Shown: positions 1 through 7,447, counted from the stretch's first letter. The stretch is 7,447 nt of DNA from Thioalkalivibrio sp. (GCA_007133115.1 SLNI01000184.1:1-7447), one strand, 5' to 3'. Numbers and translations are program-made. The notes: generated from the sequence alone by a model not told the origin.

Positions 1-814
<814 letters not shown>

Positions 815-815
<1 letters not shown>

Positions 816-2128
816 CACCGGCATTCGAGGTTCCCCCCGAATTTCGAACGCCCGTGCTCGATGAAGTACTCGAACTCGTCGCGGAAGTTGTCGAGCATCG
901 CCGTCGCTGCGTAGCCGGCGGCGTCGCCCAGGCCGCAAATGGTGGTGCCGTCGTTGTACCGGGCAACGTGATAGAGGGTGTCGATGTCCTCCGGCCGGCC
1001 CTCGCCGGCAACGATTCGGTCGATCAATCGGTGCATCCAGCCGGTGCCCTCGCGGCAGGGCGTGCACTGCCCGCAGGACTCGTGGTGATAGAAACGCAGC
1101 ATGATCTGCAGCAGCCGAACCATGCAGGTTCCCTCGGCGATCACGATCATCCCGCCGGAACCGAGCGATGACCCGGCGGAACGCAGTTTTTCGTGGTCCA
1201 GCGTCAGGCACTCAACCTCTTCGGCGGTCAGAACCTTGGCGTCCTTTCCGGTCAGCACCTGCGAGGAAATACCGCCCGGGATCACCGCTTTCAGGGCCTT
1301 GTTGCAGAGCAGCCCGCCGCAATCCTGGTGCAGGAACCTGGCCCACGAGTAGCCCAGTTCCACCTCGTATACGCCCGGATTCCGGATATGCCCGGAGACC
1401 GAGATCAGCCGCGTACCGGGACTCTTCTCGGTACCGATTGCGCGGAAGGCCTCGGCGCCATTGCGCAGGATCCAGGCGATGGTCGCCAGGGTCTCGACGT
1501 TGTTCACGACCGTCGGCGCCTGATACAGGCCGCGCACGGTCATCCGTGGCGGGCGATTGCGCGGGTAGGCGCGGGATCCCTCGATCGAGCCCAGCAGCGA
1601 CGAGGCCTCCCCGCAAACGTAGGCGCCGGCCCCGCGGAACACGAACAGATCGCAGGAAAACCCGCTGCCAAGAATATTCTCGCCGAACAGCCCTTCGCCA
1701 TACGCCTCCTCGACCGCGGCATCGAGGCGTCGCCAGGGAATGTCGTACTCGCCGCGGATGTACACAAAGGCGTGGCGCACCCCCAGCGCGTAGCTGGCCA
1801 ACAGCATGGATTCCAGCAACGCGTGCGGGTTGTATTCCAGTACCCAGCGGTCCTTGAAGGTGCCGGGCTCGCCCTCGTCGGCATTCGCGATCAGGTAATG
1901 CGGCTGGCCGTCATCGGGGTCGATGCCCTGCCACTTTCGCCCCGCCGGGAAGGCTGCCCCGCCCCGACCCTGAAGACCGGAATCCACGATCTCCTGCGTG
2001 ACCTCGCGAGGCTGCATCGTGCTCAGGACCTTGTCCAGCGCCTGATAACCGCCCCGCGCACGGTACGCAGCCAGAGTATGCGAGTCCGGGGTCACCTCGA
2101 AATCCATCAATACCTTGCGACCGGTCAT
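815..2128 (-). CDS. nuoF: NADH-quinone oxidoreductase subunit F, NADH- and FMN-binding
   Basis: Oxidises NADH with bound FMN and passes electrons to cluster N3; cytoplasmic tip of complex I. The 437-residue product has the usual length. Seen: glycine-rich GRGGAAFPAGRKW at about 54-66 and ANADEGEPGTFKDR at 81-94 (FMN/NADH site), GAGAYVCGEASSLLGSIEG at 166-184 (nucleotide site), SGGMIVI region near 324-330, and the N3 ligands C352, C355, C358 (ESCGQCTPCREG) with C398 (TTICGLGDAAGY). The gene starts two bases after the nuoE stop and ends one base into nuoG. Start choice is open: the ATG at 2128 has GAGAGG 11 bases upstream, while a second in-frame ATG at 2107 (codon 8) has AAGG only 5 bases upstream, a better-placed site that would give a 430-residue protein. 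Family assignment is certain. Confidence 0.98.
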
Positions 2129-2130
2129 TA

Positions 2131-2604
2131 TCAGTCCAGCCTCTCGAGCAGCGCATCCAGATCCGCGGCGCTCAGGTTTTCATGGTAGGCCTCGTTCACC
2201 ATCACCACCGGCGCGGTGCCGCAGGAACCGAGGCACTCGACGGTCGAGAGCGTGAAGCGTCCATCTGCGGTGGTCTCCCCCGCCTGGACGCCCAGCCGGT
2301 CCTTGAGGTGGTCGAGCAGACGCTCGGCACCGCGCATGGAACAGGACACGTTGTGGCAGACCTGAAGATGCCAGCGTCCGATCGGCTCGCGACGCAACAT
2401 GCCGTAAAAGGACAACACCTCCTCGACCTGGATGCGCGGCACCCCGAGATACGCGGCCAGGCCGTCGATGTCGCTGTTGTCGATATAGCCGCGGTCCTGC
2501 TGGATGCGGCGCAGGCAGGGCACCATCAGGGTCGCGTCGTGGTCCGGCGGCAAACGGGTCTTCAGGCGCTCGAACTCGGGAATCAGGTGCTTCAACGGTC
2601 GCAC
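2131..2604 (-). CDS. nuoE: NADH-quinone oxidoreductase subunit E (24 kDa-type), 2Fe-2S protein
   Basis: Thioredoxin-fold 2Fe-2S subunit that sits beside NuoF in the NADH dehydrogenase module. The 157-residue frame has the four N1a ligands C83 and C88 (VCHNVSCSMRG) and C124 and C128 (VECLGSCGTAP). The N-terminal helical part contains the family pattern GYI, then GLAAYLGVP and VEEVLSFYGM at about 39-69. Length is at the short, normal end for bacterial NuoE. The frame opens with GTG at 2604, inside nuoD (13-base overlap), but the GGGGAG purine run directly abuts that GTG. A TTG three codons later (2595) has GGGGAG 8 bases upstream and overlaps the nuoD stop as TTGA, so the true start may be TTG at 2595, giving 154 residues. 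The gene lies 2 bases from nuoF. Confidence 0.96.
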   Translation of the reverse strand: MRPLKHLIPEFERLKTRLPPDHDATLMVPCLRRIQQDRGYIDNSDIDGLAAYLGVPRIQVEEVLSFYGMLRREPIGRWHLQVCHNVSCSMRGAERLLDHLKDRLGVQAGETTADGRFTLSTVECLGSCGTAPVVMVNEAYHENLSAADLDALLERLD

Positions 2605-3821
2605 TCCCCGCCAATCATGTTCACGGTGCCGAAGGTCGAGACCACGTCGGCCAGCTGGTACCCCTCCAGCAACTTGTGCAGGCCGCCCATGTGCACGAAG
2701 CTCGGGGCACGCACATGCACCTTGTGCGGCGTGCCAGTGCCGTCACTGACGAGATAGAAGCCGAGTTCGCCATTCGGCGCCTCATGGGCCAGATAAATCT
2801 CGCCGGCCGGCACCTGAGGGCCGTCGATCACCAGCTTGAAGTGATTGATCAGCGACTCGATCTCCGTGTAGACACGCGGCTTTTCCGGGAACGTGCAGCG
2901 TCGGTCGTCGACGTTGATCGGACCGTCGGGAAGCATCTGTACCAACTGCCGAATCATGTGCACGGACTCGTCCATCTCGCGCATGCGCACGTAGTATCGG
3001 TCGTAGTTGTCCCCGTTGATCCCGACCGGCACCTCGAAATCGAGCTCGGCATACGCGAGGTACGGCGTGTCCCTGCGCAGGTCGCGGGCTGCCCCGGTGG
3101 AGCGCAGCATCGGCCCGGTGAAGCCCCAGTGGACGGCTTCCTCGGTGGACATCACACCGACGTCGCGGGTACGGTCGATGAAGATGCGATTGCGGTCCAT
3201 CAGCCCGTGGATACGCCCGACGTATTCCTCGTATTCGTCGAGGATTTCCTCCAGCCGATCGAGCCATCCCTCGGGCAGGTCGTGAGCGAGGCCACCGATG
3301 CGCCCGTAGCTGTGGGTGACTCGCGCGCCGGTCAGGTCCGCCAGATGTTCATAGATCCAGTCACGGATGGTCATCAGGTACAGGAACGCGGTCATCGCGC
3401 CGAGCTCCATCACCGAGGCGGCGATGCAGGTCATGTGATCGGCGATGCGCGAGTACTCGGAAAGCAGCGTACGCAAGTACCGGGTGCGCGGGGTGATCTC
3501 GACACCCATCAGGCTCTCGACGGCGTCGCAATAGGCAAAGTCGTTGATCAGCGCCGAGCAGTAGTTCAGGCGGTCTACGTACGGAATCAGCGTGTGCCAG
3601 GTGTGCGACTCGCACTCCTTTTCGAAGCCGCGGTGCAGATAGCCGCAGTGCACGTCCGCCCGCACCACCTTCTCGCCACTCAGCTCGGCGATGATCTGCA
3701 GCGTGCCGTGGGTGGCCGGATGCGAGGGCCCGATGTTCACGATCACGCCGTCCTCGGTGGACGGCGTGTCGAAGGCCGGCCGCACCGGGTTCCGAAGCGG
3801 CTCGTCGGCGCGTCCGGTCAT
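2592..3821 (-). CDS. nuoD: NADH-quinone oxidoreductase subunit D (49 kDa-type)
   Basis: Connecting-module subunit that forms much of the quinone head-group pocket with NuoB; related to the large subunit of NiFe hydrogenases but without the metal site. The product is 409 residues, normal for an unfused NuoD. Seen: NIGPSHPATHGTLQ at 29-42, GYLHRGFEKECESHTWHTLIPYVDRLNYC through residue 88 (given here as landmarks G60 to C88), and a C-terminal MIGGECDR. His38 and Tyr87 fall at the positions of the quinone-contacting pair known from Thermus Nqo4. The ATG at 3821 overlaps the nuoC stop as ATGA and has GAGG 8 bases upstream (3830-3833). An in-frame extension back to 3959 exists but only reads through nuoC in another frame. 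nuoC and nuoD are separate, unlike the fused nuoCD of enteric bacteria. Confidence 0.98.
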   Translation of the reverse strand: MTGRADEPLRNPVRPAFDTPSTEDGVIVNIGPSHPATHGTLQIIAELSGEKVVRADVHCGYLHRGFEKECESHTWHTLIPYVDRLNYCSALINDFAYCDAVESLMGVEITPRTRYLRTLLSEYSRIADHMTCIAASVMELGAMTAFLYLMTIRDWIYEHLADLTGARVTHSYGRIGGLAHDLPEGWLDRLEEILDEYEEYVGRIHGLMDRNRIFIDRTRDVGVMSTEEAVHWGFTGPMLRSTGAARDLRRDTPYLAYAELDFEVPVGINGDNYDRYYVRMREMDESVHMIRQLVQMLPDGPINVDDRRCTFPEKPRVYTEIESLINHFKLVIDGPQVPAGEIYLAHEAPNGELGFYLVSDGTGTPHKVHVRAPSFVHMGGLHKLLEGYQLADVVSTFGTVNMIGGECDR

Positions 3822-4291
3822 TCCCGGTACCTCACCAGCGGCTGTTCGCGCTCCTTCGGATAATCCTTCCGCAGGGGGTGCCCCTGGAAACCCTCGTAGA
3901 GCAGGATCGGGCGCAGGTCGTCGTTGCCGCGGAAGACGATGCCGTACATGTCGTGACACTCGCGCTCCATGAACGCCGCCGAACCGTACAGCGGCACCAG
4001 CGAATCCACCACGGGGTCCTTCTCGGGCACCGCCGTTTTCAAGCGCACACGTACGTGGTCACGGGTGGAGTAGAAGTGGAACACCACGTCGAAGCGCGGG
4101 TCGCGACCGGGCCAGTCGACCGCGGTCACGTCCAGGAACAGATCGAAGCCGAACTCGTCCTTCAGCAGCCGCACCGTGTCCAGAAGAGCGGGTCGCGGCA
4201 GGGACAGTGCCAGCAGGCCGTGTGCGAACTCCGCTTCGCGGCCCTCGCTCGCGAGCCGTGCCCGCACCCGTTCGAGAAGGTTCGGGTTCAT
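3818..4291 (-). CDS. nuoC: NADH-quinone oxidoreductase subunit C (30 kDa-type)
   Basis: Peripheral-arm structural subunit without a cofactor, bridging NuoD and NuoB/NuoI. The product is 157 residues, a compact form lacking the longer N-terminus found in some relatives. Recognised from FDLFLDVTAVDWPGRDPRF (about 49-67), the family signature ERECHDMYGI (near 109-118) and the C-terminal signature LYEGFQGHPLRKDYPKE. The ATG at 4291 was chosen because it comes two bases after the nuoB stop; the in-frame extension to 4510 lies entirely within nuoB and does not look like NuoC. The end overlaps nuoD by ATGA. No strong ribosome site is visible, so translation is probably coupled to nuoB. Confidence 0.96.
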   Translation of the reverse strand: MNPNLLERVRARLASEGREAEFAHGLLALSLPRPALLDTVRLLKDEFGFDLFLDVTAVDWPGRDPRFDVVFHFYSTRDHVRVRLKTAVPEKDPVVDSLVPLYGSAAFMERECHDMYGIVFRGNDDLRPILLYEGFQGHPLRKDYPKEREQPLVRYRE

Positions 4292-4293
4292 GT

Positions 4294-4830
4294 TCAGAAC
4301 GTCTCGTTGATGATGGGGTGCTTCGAACCGGCAATCCTGTCCTGCAGCTGCATGATGCCGTCGATCACCGACTCCGGACGCGGCGGGCAGCCGGGAATGT
4401 AGACATCGACGGGAATGATCTTGTCGATGCCCTGCAGCGCCGCGTAGTTCTGGTAGAAACCACCGCTGGTTGCGCAAACGCCAAAGGCCATGACCCACTT
4501 GGGCTCGCACATCTGCTCGTAGACCTTCTTCAGGATCGGCGCCTGCTTGTGGGTAATGGTGCCGACCACCATCAGCAGGTCGGACTGGCGCGGCGAAAAA
4601 CGCGGCAGCGCGGCGCCGAAACGGTCGGTGTCGTAGATCGTGGAGCTCACCGACATGAACTCCATCGCGCAGCAGGCGGTGACAAAGGGATACGGAAAGA
4701 TCGAGAACTTGCGCGCCCAGCCAACCAGCTCATCCTTGCGCGTGGTCAGGTACTCGAACGCCCCTGTCTTCTGATCGTCCTGATTCATGACGTCAACGTT
4801 CCCGAACGGTAGAGTGGCAAAGGCGGTCAT
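4294..4830 (-). CDS. nuoB: NADH-quinone oxidoreductase subunit B (PSST-type), cluster N2
   Basis: Carries 4Fe-4S cluster N2, the last electron donor to quinone. The four ligands are present in the 178-residue frame: adjacent C53-C54 (VTACCAMEFM), C119 (FGVCATSGGFY) and C148 (YIPGCPPRPE). Further family landmarks are SPRQSDLLMVVGT (79-91), MCEPKWV and the proline-rich end of the N2 loop. Two starts are possible. ATG at 4830 has a GGGA run touching it and a 7-bp GC hairpin 6 bases upstream, a poor setting for initiation. ATG at 4788 (codon 15) gives 164 residues and puts the CC pair at 39-40, close to short NuoB proteins of other bacteria; its nearest purine run (GGGA) is about 11 bases upstream. 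The outer start is reported as the limit. The gene is 90 bases from nuoA and 2 from nuoC. Confidence 0.97.
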   Translation of the reverse strand: MTAFATLPFGNVDVMNQDDQKTGAFEYLTTRKDELVGWARKFSIFPYPFVTACCAMEFMSVSSTIYDTDRFGAALPRFSPRQSDLLMVVGTITHKQAPILKKVYEQMCEPKWVMAFGVCATSGGFYQNYAALQGIDKIIPVDVYIPGCPPRPESVIDGIMQLQDRIAGSKHPIINETF

Positions 4831-4836
4831 TCCCGT

Positions 4837-4859
4837 GGCGGGCTGTGCATGCGCCCGCC
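4837..4859 (-). repeat. GC-rich hairpin in the nuoA-nuoB spacer
   Basis: Seen directly: GGCGGGC at 4837-4843 is the exact reverse complement of GCCCGCC at 4853-4859, giving a 7-bp all-GC stem with a 9-base loop. A weaker imperfect hairpin (GCACCAG / CTGTGC in the transcript, one bulged C) lies nearer nuoA in the same 90-base spacer. Neither is followed by a T run, so this is not a standard intrinsic terminator. It could affect nuoB translation or mark a processing site; that is inference. Confidence 0.5.
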
Positions 4860-4920
4860 GCCGCAGACTCGACGCAGTGGCACAGGACCTGGTGCGTTTC
4901 CGACCTTGGGAAAGTCCAGA

Positions 4921-5286
4921 TCATGTGCGCAGATCCTCCAGCAGGCCGGACTTCCAGACGTACAGCACCAGCAACACCAGCAGCAGCAGGAAGAAACCGA
5001 AGACCAGCAGCAGGGTCCCGGTCAGCGGCTGCGCTCCCAGGGCCCAGAGAAACAGGAATACGGTCTCCAACTCGAACAGAATGAAGACCACTGCGATCCC
5101 ATAGTACTTCACCGGCACGGCTTTCACGTTCAGCGGGTCCACCGGCGCCGCTCCGCACTCGAAGGGTTCCAGCTTCATCGCACTCGCCACGGGTTTGGGC
5201 CCGAGCACGCGGTTCAACGCAAGCGTCAACCCGACGAAACCGAGAATCGCCAGCAGGTACAGCAGGAAGATGGCGTATGCATTCAT
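4921..5286 (-). CDS. nuoA: NADH-quinone oxidoreductase subunit A, membrane subunit
   Basis: Small hydrophobic subunit at the junction of the membrane and peripheral arms, shaping the quinone entry region. The product is 121 residues, the usual length, with three predicted membrane helices at about 4-24, 62-83 and 89-111. Between the first two is the conserved cytoplasmic loop with FECG (C44) and then VKYYGIAVVFILFELE. The acidic pair in helix 2 is E72 and E74; most relatives have Asp then Glu here. The C-terminus YVWKSGLLED is typical. First gene of the complex I operon; the ATG at 5286 has only a weak purine-rich stretch (TGGATTGAT) upstream and lies 14 bases after a predicted leader hairpin. 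A 90-base spacer separates it from nuoB. Confidence 0.97.
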   Translation of the reverse strand: MNAYAIFLLYLLAILGFVGLTLALNRVLGPKPVASAMKLEPFECGAAPVDPLNVKAVPVKYYGIAVVFILFELETVFLFLWALGAQPLTGTLLLVFGFFLLLLVLLVLYVWKSGLLEDLRT

Positions 5287-5571
5287 GTCGAATCAATCCA
5301 ACCCGGTGCCCATGTCATCGTGCTGTTCTGAACCGGGTCCGATGCCCGGCAGACCAGCCCATTACCGCGCGAGGTTAGGGGATTTCCCGTTCGCGATCCA
5401 CCACGCCGCACACATTTACCGAAGCGCGCCCCTGTTTATCCGCCACCTGAAGCCGGCGGGATTGCATCGATGCGACCGGCCCTGCCGCGCCGTCGCCGAT
5501 TACCCGGAGAGTGACACACCGCCCTCCCGAAGCATCTCCAATCTCCAAGCAAGGGTGCGCGGCGATCTCGT
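5287..5571. other. Intergenic region between ackA and nuoA
   Basis: 285 bases without a recognisable gene. It should hold the leader, and perhaps the promoter, of the complex I operon. I could not identify a convincing sigma-70 -35/-10 pair or a hairpin with a T run on the minus strand. Its last 65 bases before nuoA hold overlapping inverted repeats, listed separately. A minus-strand frame of 66 codons (5575 to 5375) crosses most of it but resembles nothing known. Confidence 0.6.
5301..5349 (-). promoter_or_regulatory. Two mutually exclusive hairpins in the nuoA leader
   Basis: Seen directly: ACCCGGT at 5301-5307 is the reverse complement of ACCGGGT at 5332-5338 (7 bp, 24-base loop). Part of the same central arm (5333-5337, CCGGG) is also complementary to CCCGG at 5345-5349 (5 bp, 7-base loop). 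In the transcript the central arm can pair with either flank, but not both. The larger hairpin ends 14 bases before the nuoA ATG. A control role is inference; short GC repeats of this kind can occur by chance. Confidence 0.35.
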
Positions 5572-5575
5572 TCAA
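5375..5575 (-). other. 66-codon open frame after ackA, doubtful small gene
   Basis: The frame starts with TTG overlapping the ackA stop as TTGA, with GAAGAG 6 bases upstream, and ends with TAA at 5375. The predicted product is a soluble 66-residue peptide with no signal, no membrane segment and no motif I recognise. About two thirds of its third codon positions are G or C by my count, which does not clearly set it apart from non-coding sequence of this GC content. It may be a chance frame; it is listed because its position and upstream purines would allow translation. Confidence 0.15.
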
Positions 5576-6759
5576 CCGGCGCTCTTCAAAAGACGCCGGG
5601 TATGCCGGGCGATCATCAACTCCTCGTTCGTCGGAATCACCCAGACACGCACGCGGGAAGCAGGACGGCTGATCAGAGAAGCCCCGCTCTGGTTGGCCTG
5701 ATCATCGATCTCGACTCCAAGCCAAGCGGCGCCGCGGCACACGCCCTTGCGGATCGCGGGAGCGTTCTCACCAATCCCGCCCGTGAACACAATGGCGTCC
5801 AACCCCCGAAGTGCGGCGACCAGCGAGCCCAGTTCGCGCTGGATTCGATAGACGAAGAGATCGATGGCGAGGCGCGCGCCAGGCTCATCGCTGCCCAGCA
5901 AGGTTCGCATGTCCCCCGAAATCCCCGAAACACCGAGGAGGCCGGACTGCTCGTAGATCAACTTCTCGATCGCTCGCGCGTCCAGGCCGCGCTCGTCCAT
6001 AAGATACAGCAGCACGCCGGGATCAAGGCTTCCGGACCGCGTACCCATCGGCAGTCCATCCAACCCGGTGAAGCCCATGGTAGTCGCGACGCTGCGTCCG
6101 CCGGACAGCGCGCACATGCTCGCACCGTTCCCGAGGTGCAGAACCACAACTCGCCCCGATGCCGAAGCCGGGTCCAGCGCAGGCAGGACCGAAGCGATGT
6201 ACTCGTAGGAAAGCCCATGGAACCCGTAACGGCGCACACCGGACTCGTGCAGTTCGCGCGGCAACGCATACATCTGAGCCAGTTCAGGTGCCGAACGGTG
6301 AAACGAGGTATCGAAACACGCAACCTGAGGGAGATCCGGCGCCCGGTCGAGCAGGAGGCGTATGGGTGCAAGGTTGTGCGGCTGGTGCAGCGGCATCAGC
6401 GGCGCGAACTGCTCGAGCTCCCTGAGCACCGGGCCATCGACGAGTACCGGCGCGGTGTATTTCAGCCCCCCCTGAACCACTCGGTGACCCACCGCCACCA
6501 GCCGATGCTGGCTCACTTCGCCGCGCAGATACCCGGCCAAATGTTCAAGCGCTCCATCGTGACCAAGGGCGGTGCCCGCTGGCCAGCGCTTCTCCCCAAC
6601 CACTTCACCGCCTGCGGTCCTGGATACGAAACGCGGGGCTTCACCCAATCCCTCGATCTGGCCGTGCAACTCCAGATCGAGGTCATCGCCGGCAACGGTA
6701 AAAAGCGAAAACTTGATGCTGGAGGAACCCGCGTTGATAACGACGATCGCGTCAGCCAT
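5572..6759 (-). CDS. ackA: Acetate kinase
   Basis: Transfers phosphate between ATP and acetate (acetyl phosphate + ADP = acetate + ATP) in the cytosol, usually together with phosphotransacetylase or phosphoketolase. The product is 395 residues, the family's normal length. Seen: N-terminal [15 protein letters not shown] (N9, S12, S14, K16), GHRVVQGG with R93, FDTSFHRS with D150, [12 protein letters not shown] with H181, [11 protein letters not shown] (208-217), the [11 protein letters not shown] loop with R241, [10 protein letters not shown] (325-334) and the terminal PTNEE (E379/E380). These match the acetate-, phosphate- and nucleotide-site residues known from Methanosarcina acetate kinase. 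The ATG at 6759 has GGGAG 6 bases upstream; an in-frame extension to 6849 has no family sequence. No partner enzyme gene is in the window. It is the gene just upstream of nuoA on the same strand, 285 bases away. Confidence 0.98.
   Translation of the reverse strand: MADAIVVINAGSSSIKFSLFTVAGDDLDLELHGQIEGLGEAPRFVSRTAGGEVVGEKRWPAGTALGHDGALEHLAGYLRGEVSQHRLVAVGHRVVQGGLKYTAPVLVDGPVLRELEQFAPLMPLHQPHNLAPIRLLLDRAPDLPQVACFDTSFHRSAPELAQMYALPRELHESGVRRYGFHGLSYEYIASVLPALDPASASGRVVVLHLGNGASMCALSGGRSVATTMGFTGLDGLPMGTRSGSLDPGVLLYLMDERGLDARAIEKLIYEQSGLLGVSGISGDMRTLLGSDEPGARLAIDLFVYRIQRELGSLVAALRGLDAIVFTGGIGENAPAIRKGVCRGAAWLGVEIDDQANQSGASLISRPASRVRVWVIPTNEELMIARHTRRLLKSAG
5576..5599 (-). repeat. Inverted repeat over the 3' end of ackA
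   Basis: CCGGCG at 5576-5581 pairs with CGCCGG at 5594-5599, and TCTT at 5583-5586 with AAGA at 5590-5593, leaving one bulged base and a 3-base loop. The stem lies within the last codons of ackA, just before its stop. No T run follows on the minus strand, so it is not a clear terminator; it may only reflect coding sequence or may stabilise the 3' end of the message. Confidence 0.3.
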
Positions 6760-6899
6760 TGGACGCTCCCAAAATCCTCGAAAAATCCCTGACCGGTCCC
6801 ATGCCAGGGCCCGATTCCCGAGGCTACGCCCAAGATCCCGTGGCTGCAAAGCTCCGCTCGTTTATCCTACCGATGCGCCAAGACAGCGGGGTGTCCGGG
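6760..6899. promoter_or_regulatory. Divergent intergenic region between ackA and the patatin-like gene
   Basis: The 140 bases between two outward-facing genes must contain the 5' regions of both. No convincing -35/-10 pair could be picked out on either strand by eye. It includes the palindrome GACCGGTC at 6791-6798 and a short CCCTG / CAGGG repeat around it, too short to call an operator with confidence. Confidence 0.5.
6766..6770 (-). promoter_or_regulatory. Ribosome binding site of ackA
   Basis: GGGAG on the minus strand, 6 bases before the ATG at 6759. This spacing supports that start over the longer in-frame extension to 6849. Confidence 0.65.
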
Positions 6900-7447
6900 A
6901 TGAACAGCACACGAAACCAAAGGCAGAGCGTCGTCGCGGGCTTCGCGATCGCAGGGATTCTCGCGGGCATGATCGCCCTTTTCCCGGGTCCGATCGATGC
7001 CGCTGCCTCCGATACCGCGGATGCCGACCACGAGCGTCCGCGAGTCGGGCTCGTGTTGTCGGGCGGCGGAGCGCGGGGCGCGGCGCACATCGGCGTCCTT
7101 CACGTGCTCGAGGAGCTTAACGTACCCATCGACTACATTGCGGGTACCAGCATGGGCTCGATCATCGGGGGTCTGTATGCGGCCGGAATGACCCCCGGCG
7201 AGATTGAGGACACCCTGAACAGCATGGATTGGGAGAACATCTTCGACGATCGGGCCTCGCGCGAGAGCCGCAGCTTCCGCCGGAAGCGCGACGACGATCT
7301 ATACCTGGTCCAGTCGAAACCCGGCTTCAACCAGGGGCAGATCCAACTGCCACTGGGCGTGATCCAGGGACAGAAATTCGACCTCGCCCTGCGTGCACTG
7401 ACGCTGCCGATCTCGGAAATCCAGGACTTCGATGATCTGCACATCCC
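6900..7447 (+). CDS. Patatin-like phospholipase, exported, PlpD/RssA-type; 3' end beyond the window
   Basis: Serine hydrolase of the patatin family, expected to cleave acyl esters of phospholipids. The first 182 codons are present. Residues 1-36 look like a signal peptide: a short Arg/Gln-rich start, a hydrophobic core at about 11-28 and a small-residue end (DAAAS). The patatin domain begins near residue 48. It has the glycine-rich oxyanion-hole motif SGGGARG at 54-60 and the nucleophile elbow GTSMG with Ser84. The catalytic Asp lies beyond the edge. The sequence after the elbow, with [26 protein letters not shown] and [14 protein letters not shown], resembles long patatin proteins that carry a C-terminal outer-membrane barrel (type Vd secretion), rather than short cytoplasmic RssA. 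The start at 6900 was chosen for a GCGGGG run 8 bases upstream and a compact signal peptide; ATG at 6873 is an alternative. It is transcribed away from ackA. Confidence 0.92.
   Translation, partial: MNSTRNQRQSVVAGFAIAGILAGMIALFPGPIDAAASDTADADHERPRVGLVLSGGGARGAAHIGVLHVLEELNVPIDYIAGTSMGSIIGGLYAAGMTPGEIEDTLNSMDWENIFDDRASRESRSFRRKRDDDLYLVQSKPGFNQGQIQLPLGVIQGQKFDLALRALTLPISEIQDFDDLHI

Noticed and set aside
2676..3863. Long plus-strand frame of 395 codons opposite nuoD
   Set aside because: It mirrors nuoD codons; long antisense frames are common in GC-rich genes and the translation resembles no family.
3822..3959. N-terminal extension of the nuoD frame
   Set aside because: It lies inside nuoC in another frame, has no NuoD-like sequence, and the ATG at 3821 has a ribosome site and an ATGA junction with nuoC.
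4292..4510. N-terminal extension of the nuoC frame
   Set aside because: It lies wholly within nuoB and the translation is arginine-rich shadow sequence with no NuoC pattern.
5378..5388. GGGGATTTCCC near-palindrome between ackA and nuoA
   Set aside because: The stem is only about four pairs with no T run, too weak for a terminator or a named operator.
5195..5701. Plus-strand frame across the nuoA-ackA interval
   Set aside because: It covers the ends of two clear genes on the other strand and its translation has no recognisable domain.
5602..6792. Long plus-strand frame of 396 codons opposite ackA
   Set aside because: It is a shadow of ackA, whose motifs are complete on the minus strand.
6760..6849. 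N-terminal extension of acetate kinase
   Set aside because: Acetate kinases begin just before the INAGSSS motif, and GGGAG sits 6 bases before the ATG at 6759.

Overview
The window is a high-GC bacterial segment. On the minus strand it carries the first seven genes of a respiratory complex I operon, nuoA-nuoB-nuoC-nuoD-nuoE-nuoF-nuoG, read from right to left. nuoG runs off the left edge, and nuoH-N would be expected beyond it. Upstream of nuoA on the same strand lies a complete acetate kinase gene, ackA. Diverging from ackA on the plus strand is the start of a secreted patatin-like phospholipase gene, cut by the right edge. nuoC and nuoD are separate genes, the complex I sequences are of proteobacterial style, and the phospholipase resembles the PlpD-type family. 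Together these suggest a gammaproteobacterium, possibly of the purple-sulfur/Chromatiales kind. That placement is an inference from general resemblance, not from a search.

Layout by position: 1-815 partial nuoG; 815-2128 nuoF; 2131-2604 nuoE; 2592-3821 nuoD; 3818-4291 nuoC; 4294-4830 nuoB; 4831-4920 a 90-base spacer with a GC-rich hairpin; 4921-5286 nuoA; 5287-5571 an intergenic stretch with two alternative hairpins just before nuoA; 5572-6759 ackA; 6760-6899 a divergent promoter region; 6900-7447 the partial patatin-like gene.

From nuoB to nuoG, neighbouring genes overlap by 1 to 13 bases or are 2 bases apart, which points to one transcript with coupled translation. NuoE, NuoF and NuoG form the NADH-oxidising module (FMN and Fe-S clusters). 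NuoB, NuoC and NuoD form the connecting module that reduces quinone at cluster N2. NuoA is a small membrane subunit at the junction with the proton-pumping arm. All cluster-ligating cysteines that can be checked are present, so the genes look functional. AckA interconverts acetate plus ATP with acetyl phosphate plus ADP; its link to complex I is only positional, and no phosphotransacetylase or phosphoketolase gene is in the window.

I see no mobile element, CRISPR array, tRNA, rRNA or clearly new system. The most distinctive points are the wide spacing of the N7-type cysteines in NuoG, the hairpin-bearing spacer between nuoA and nuoB, a possible switching hairpin in the nuoA leader, and ambiguous starts for nuoB, nuoE and nuoF.
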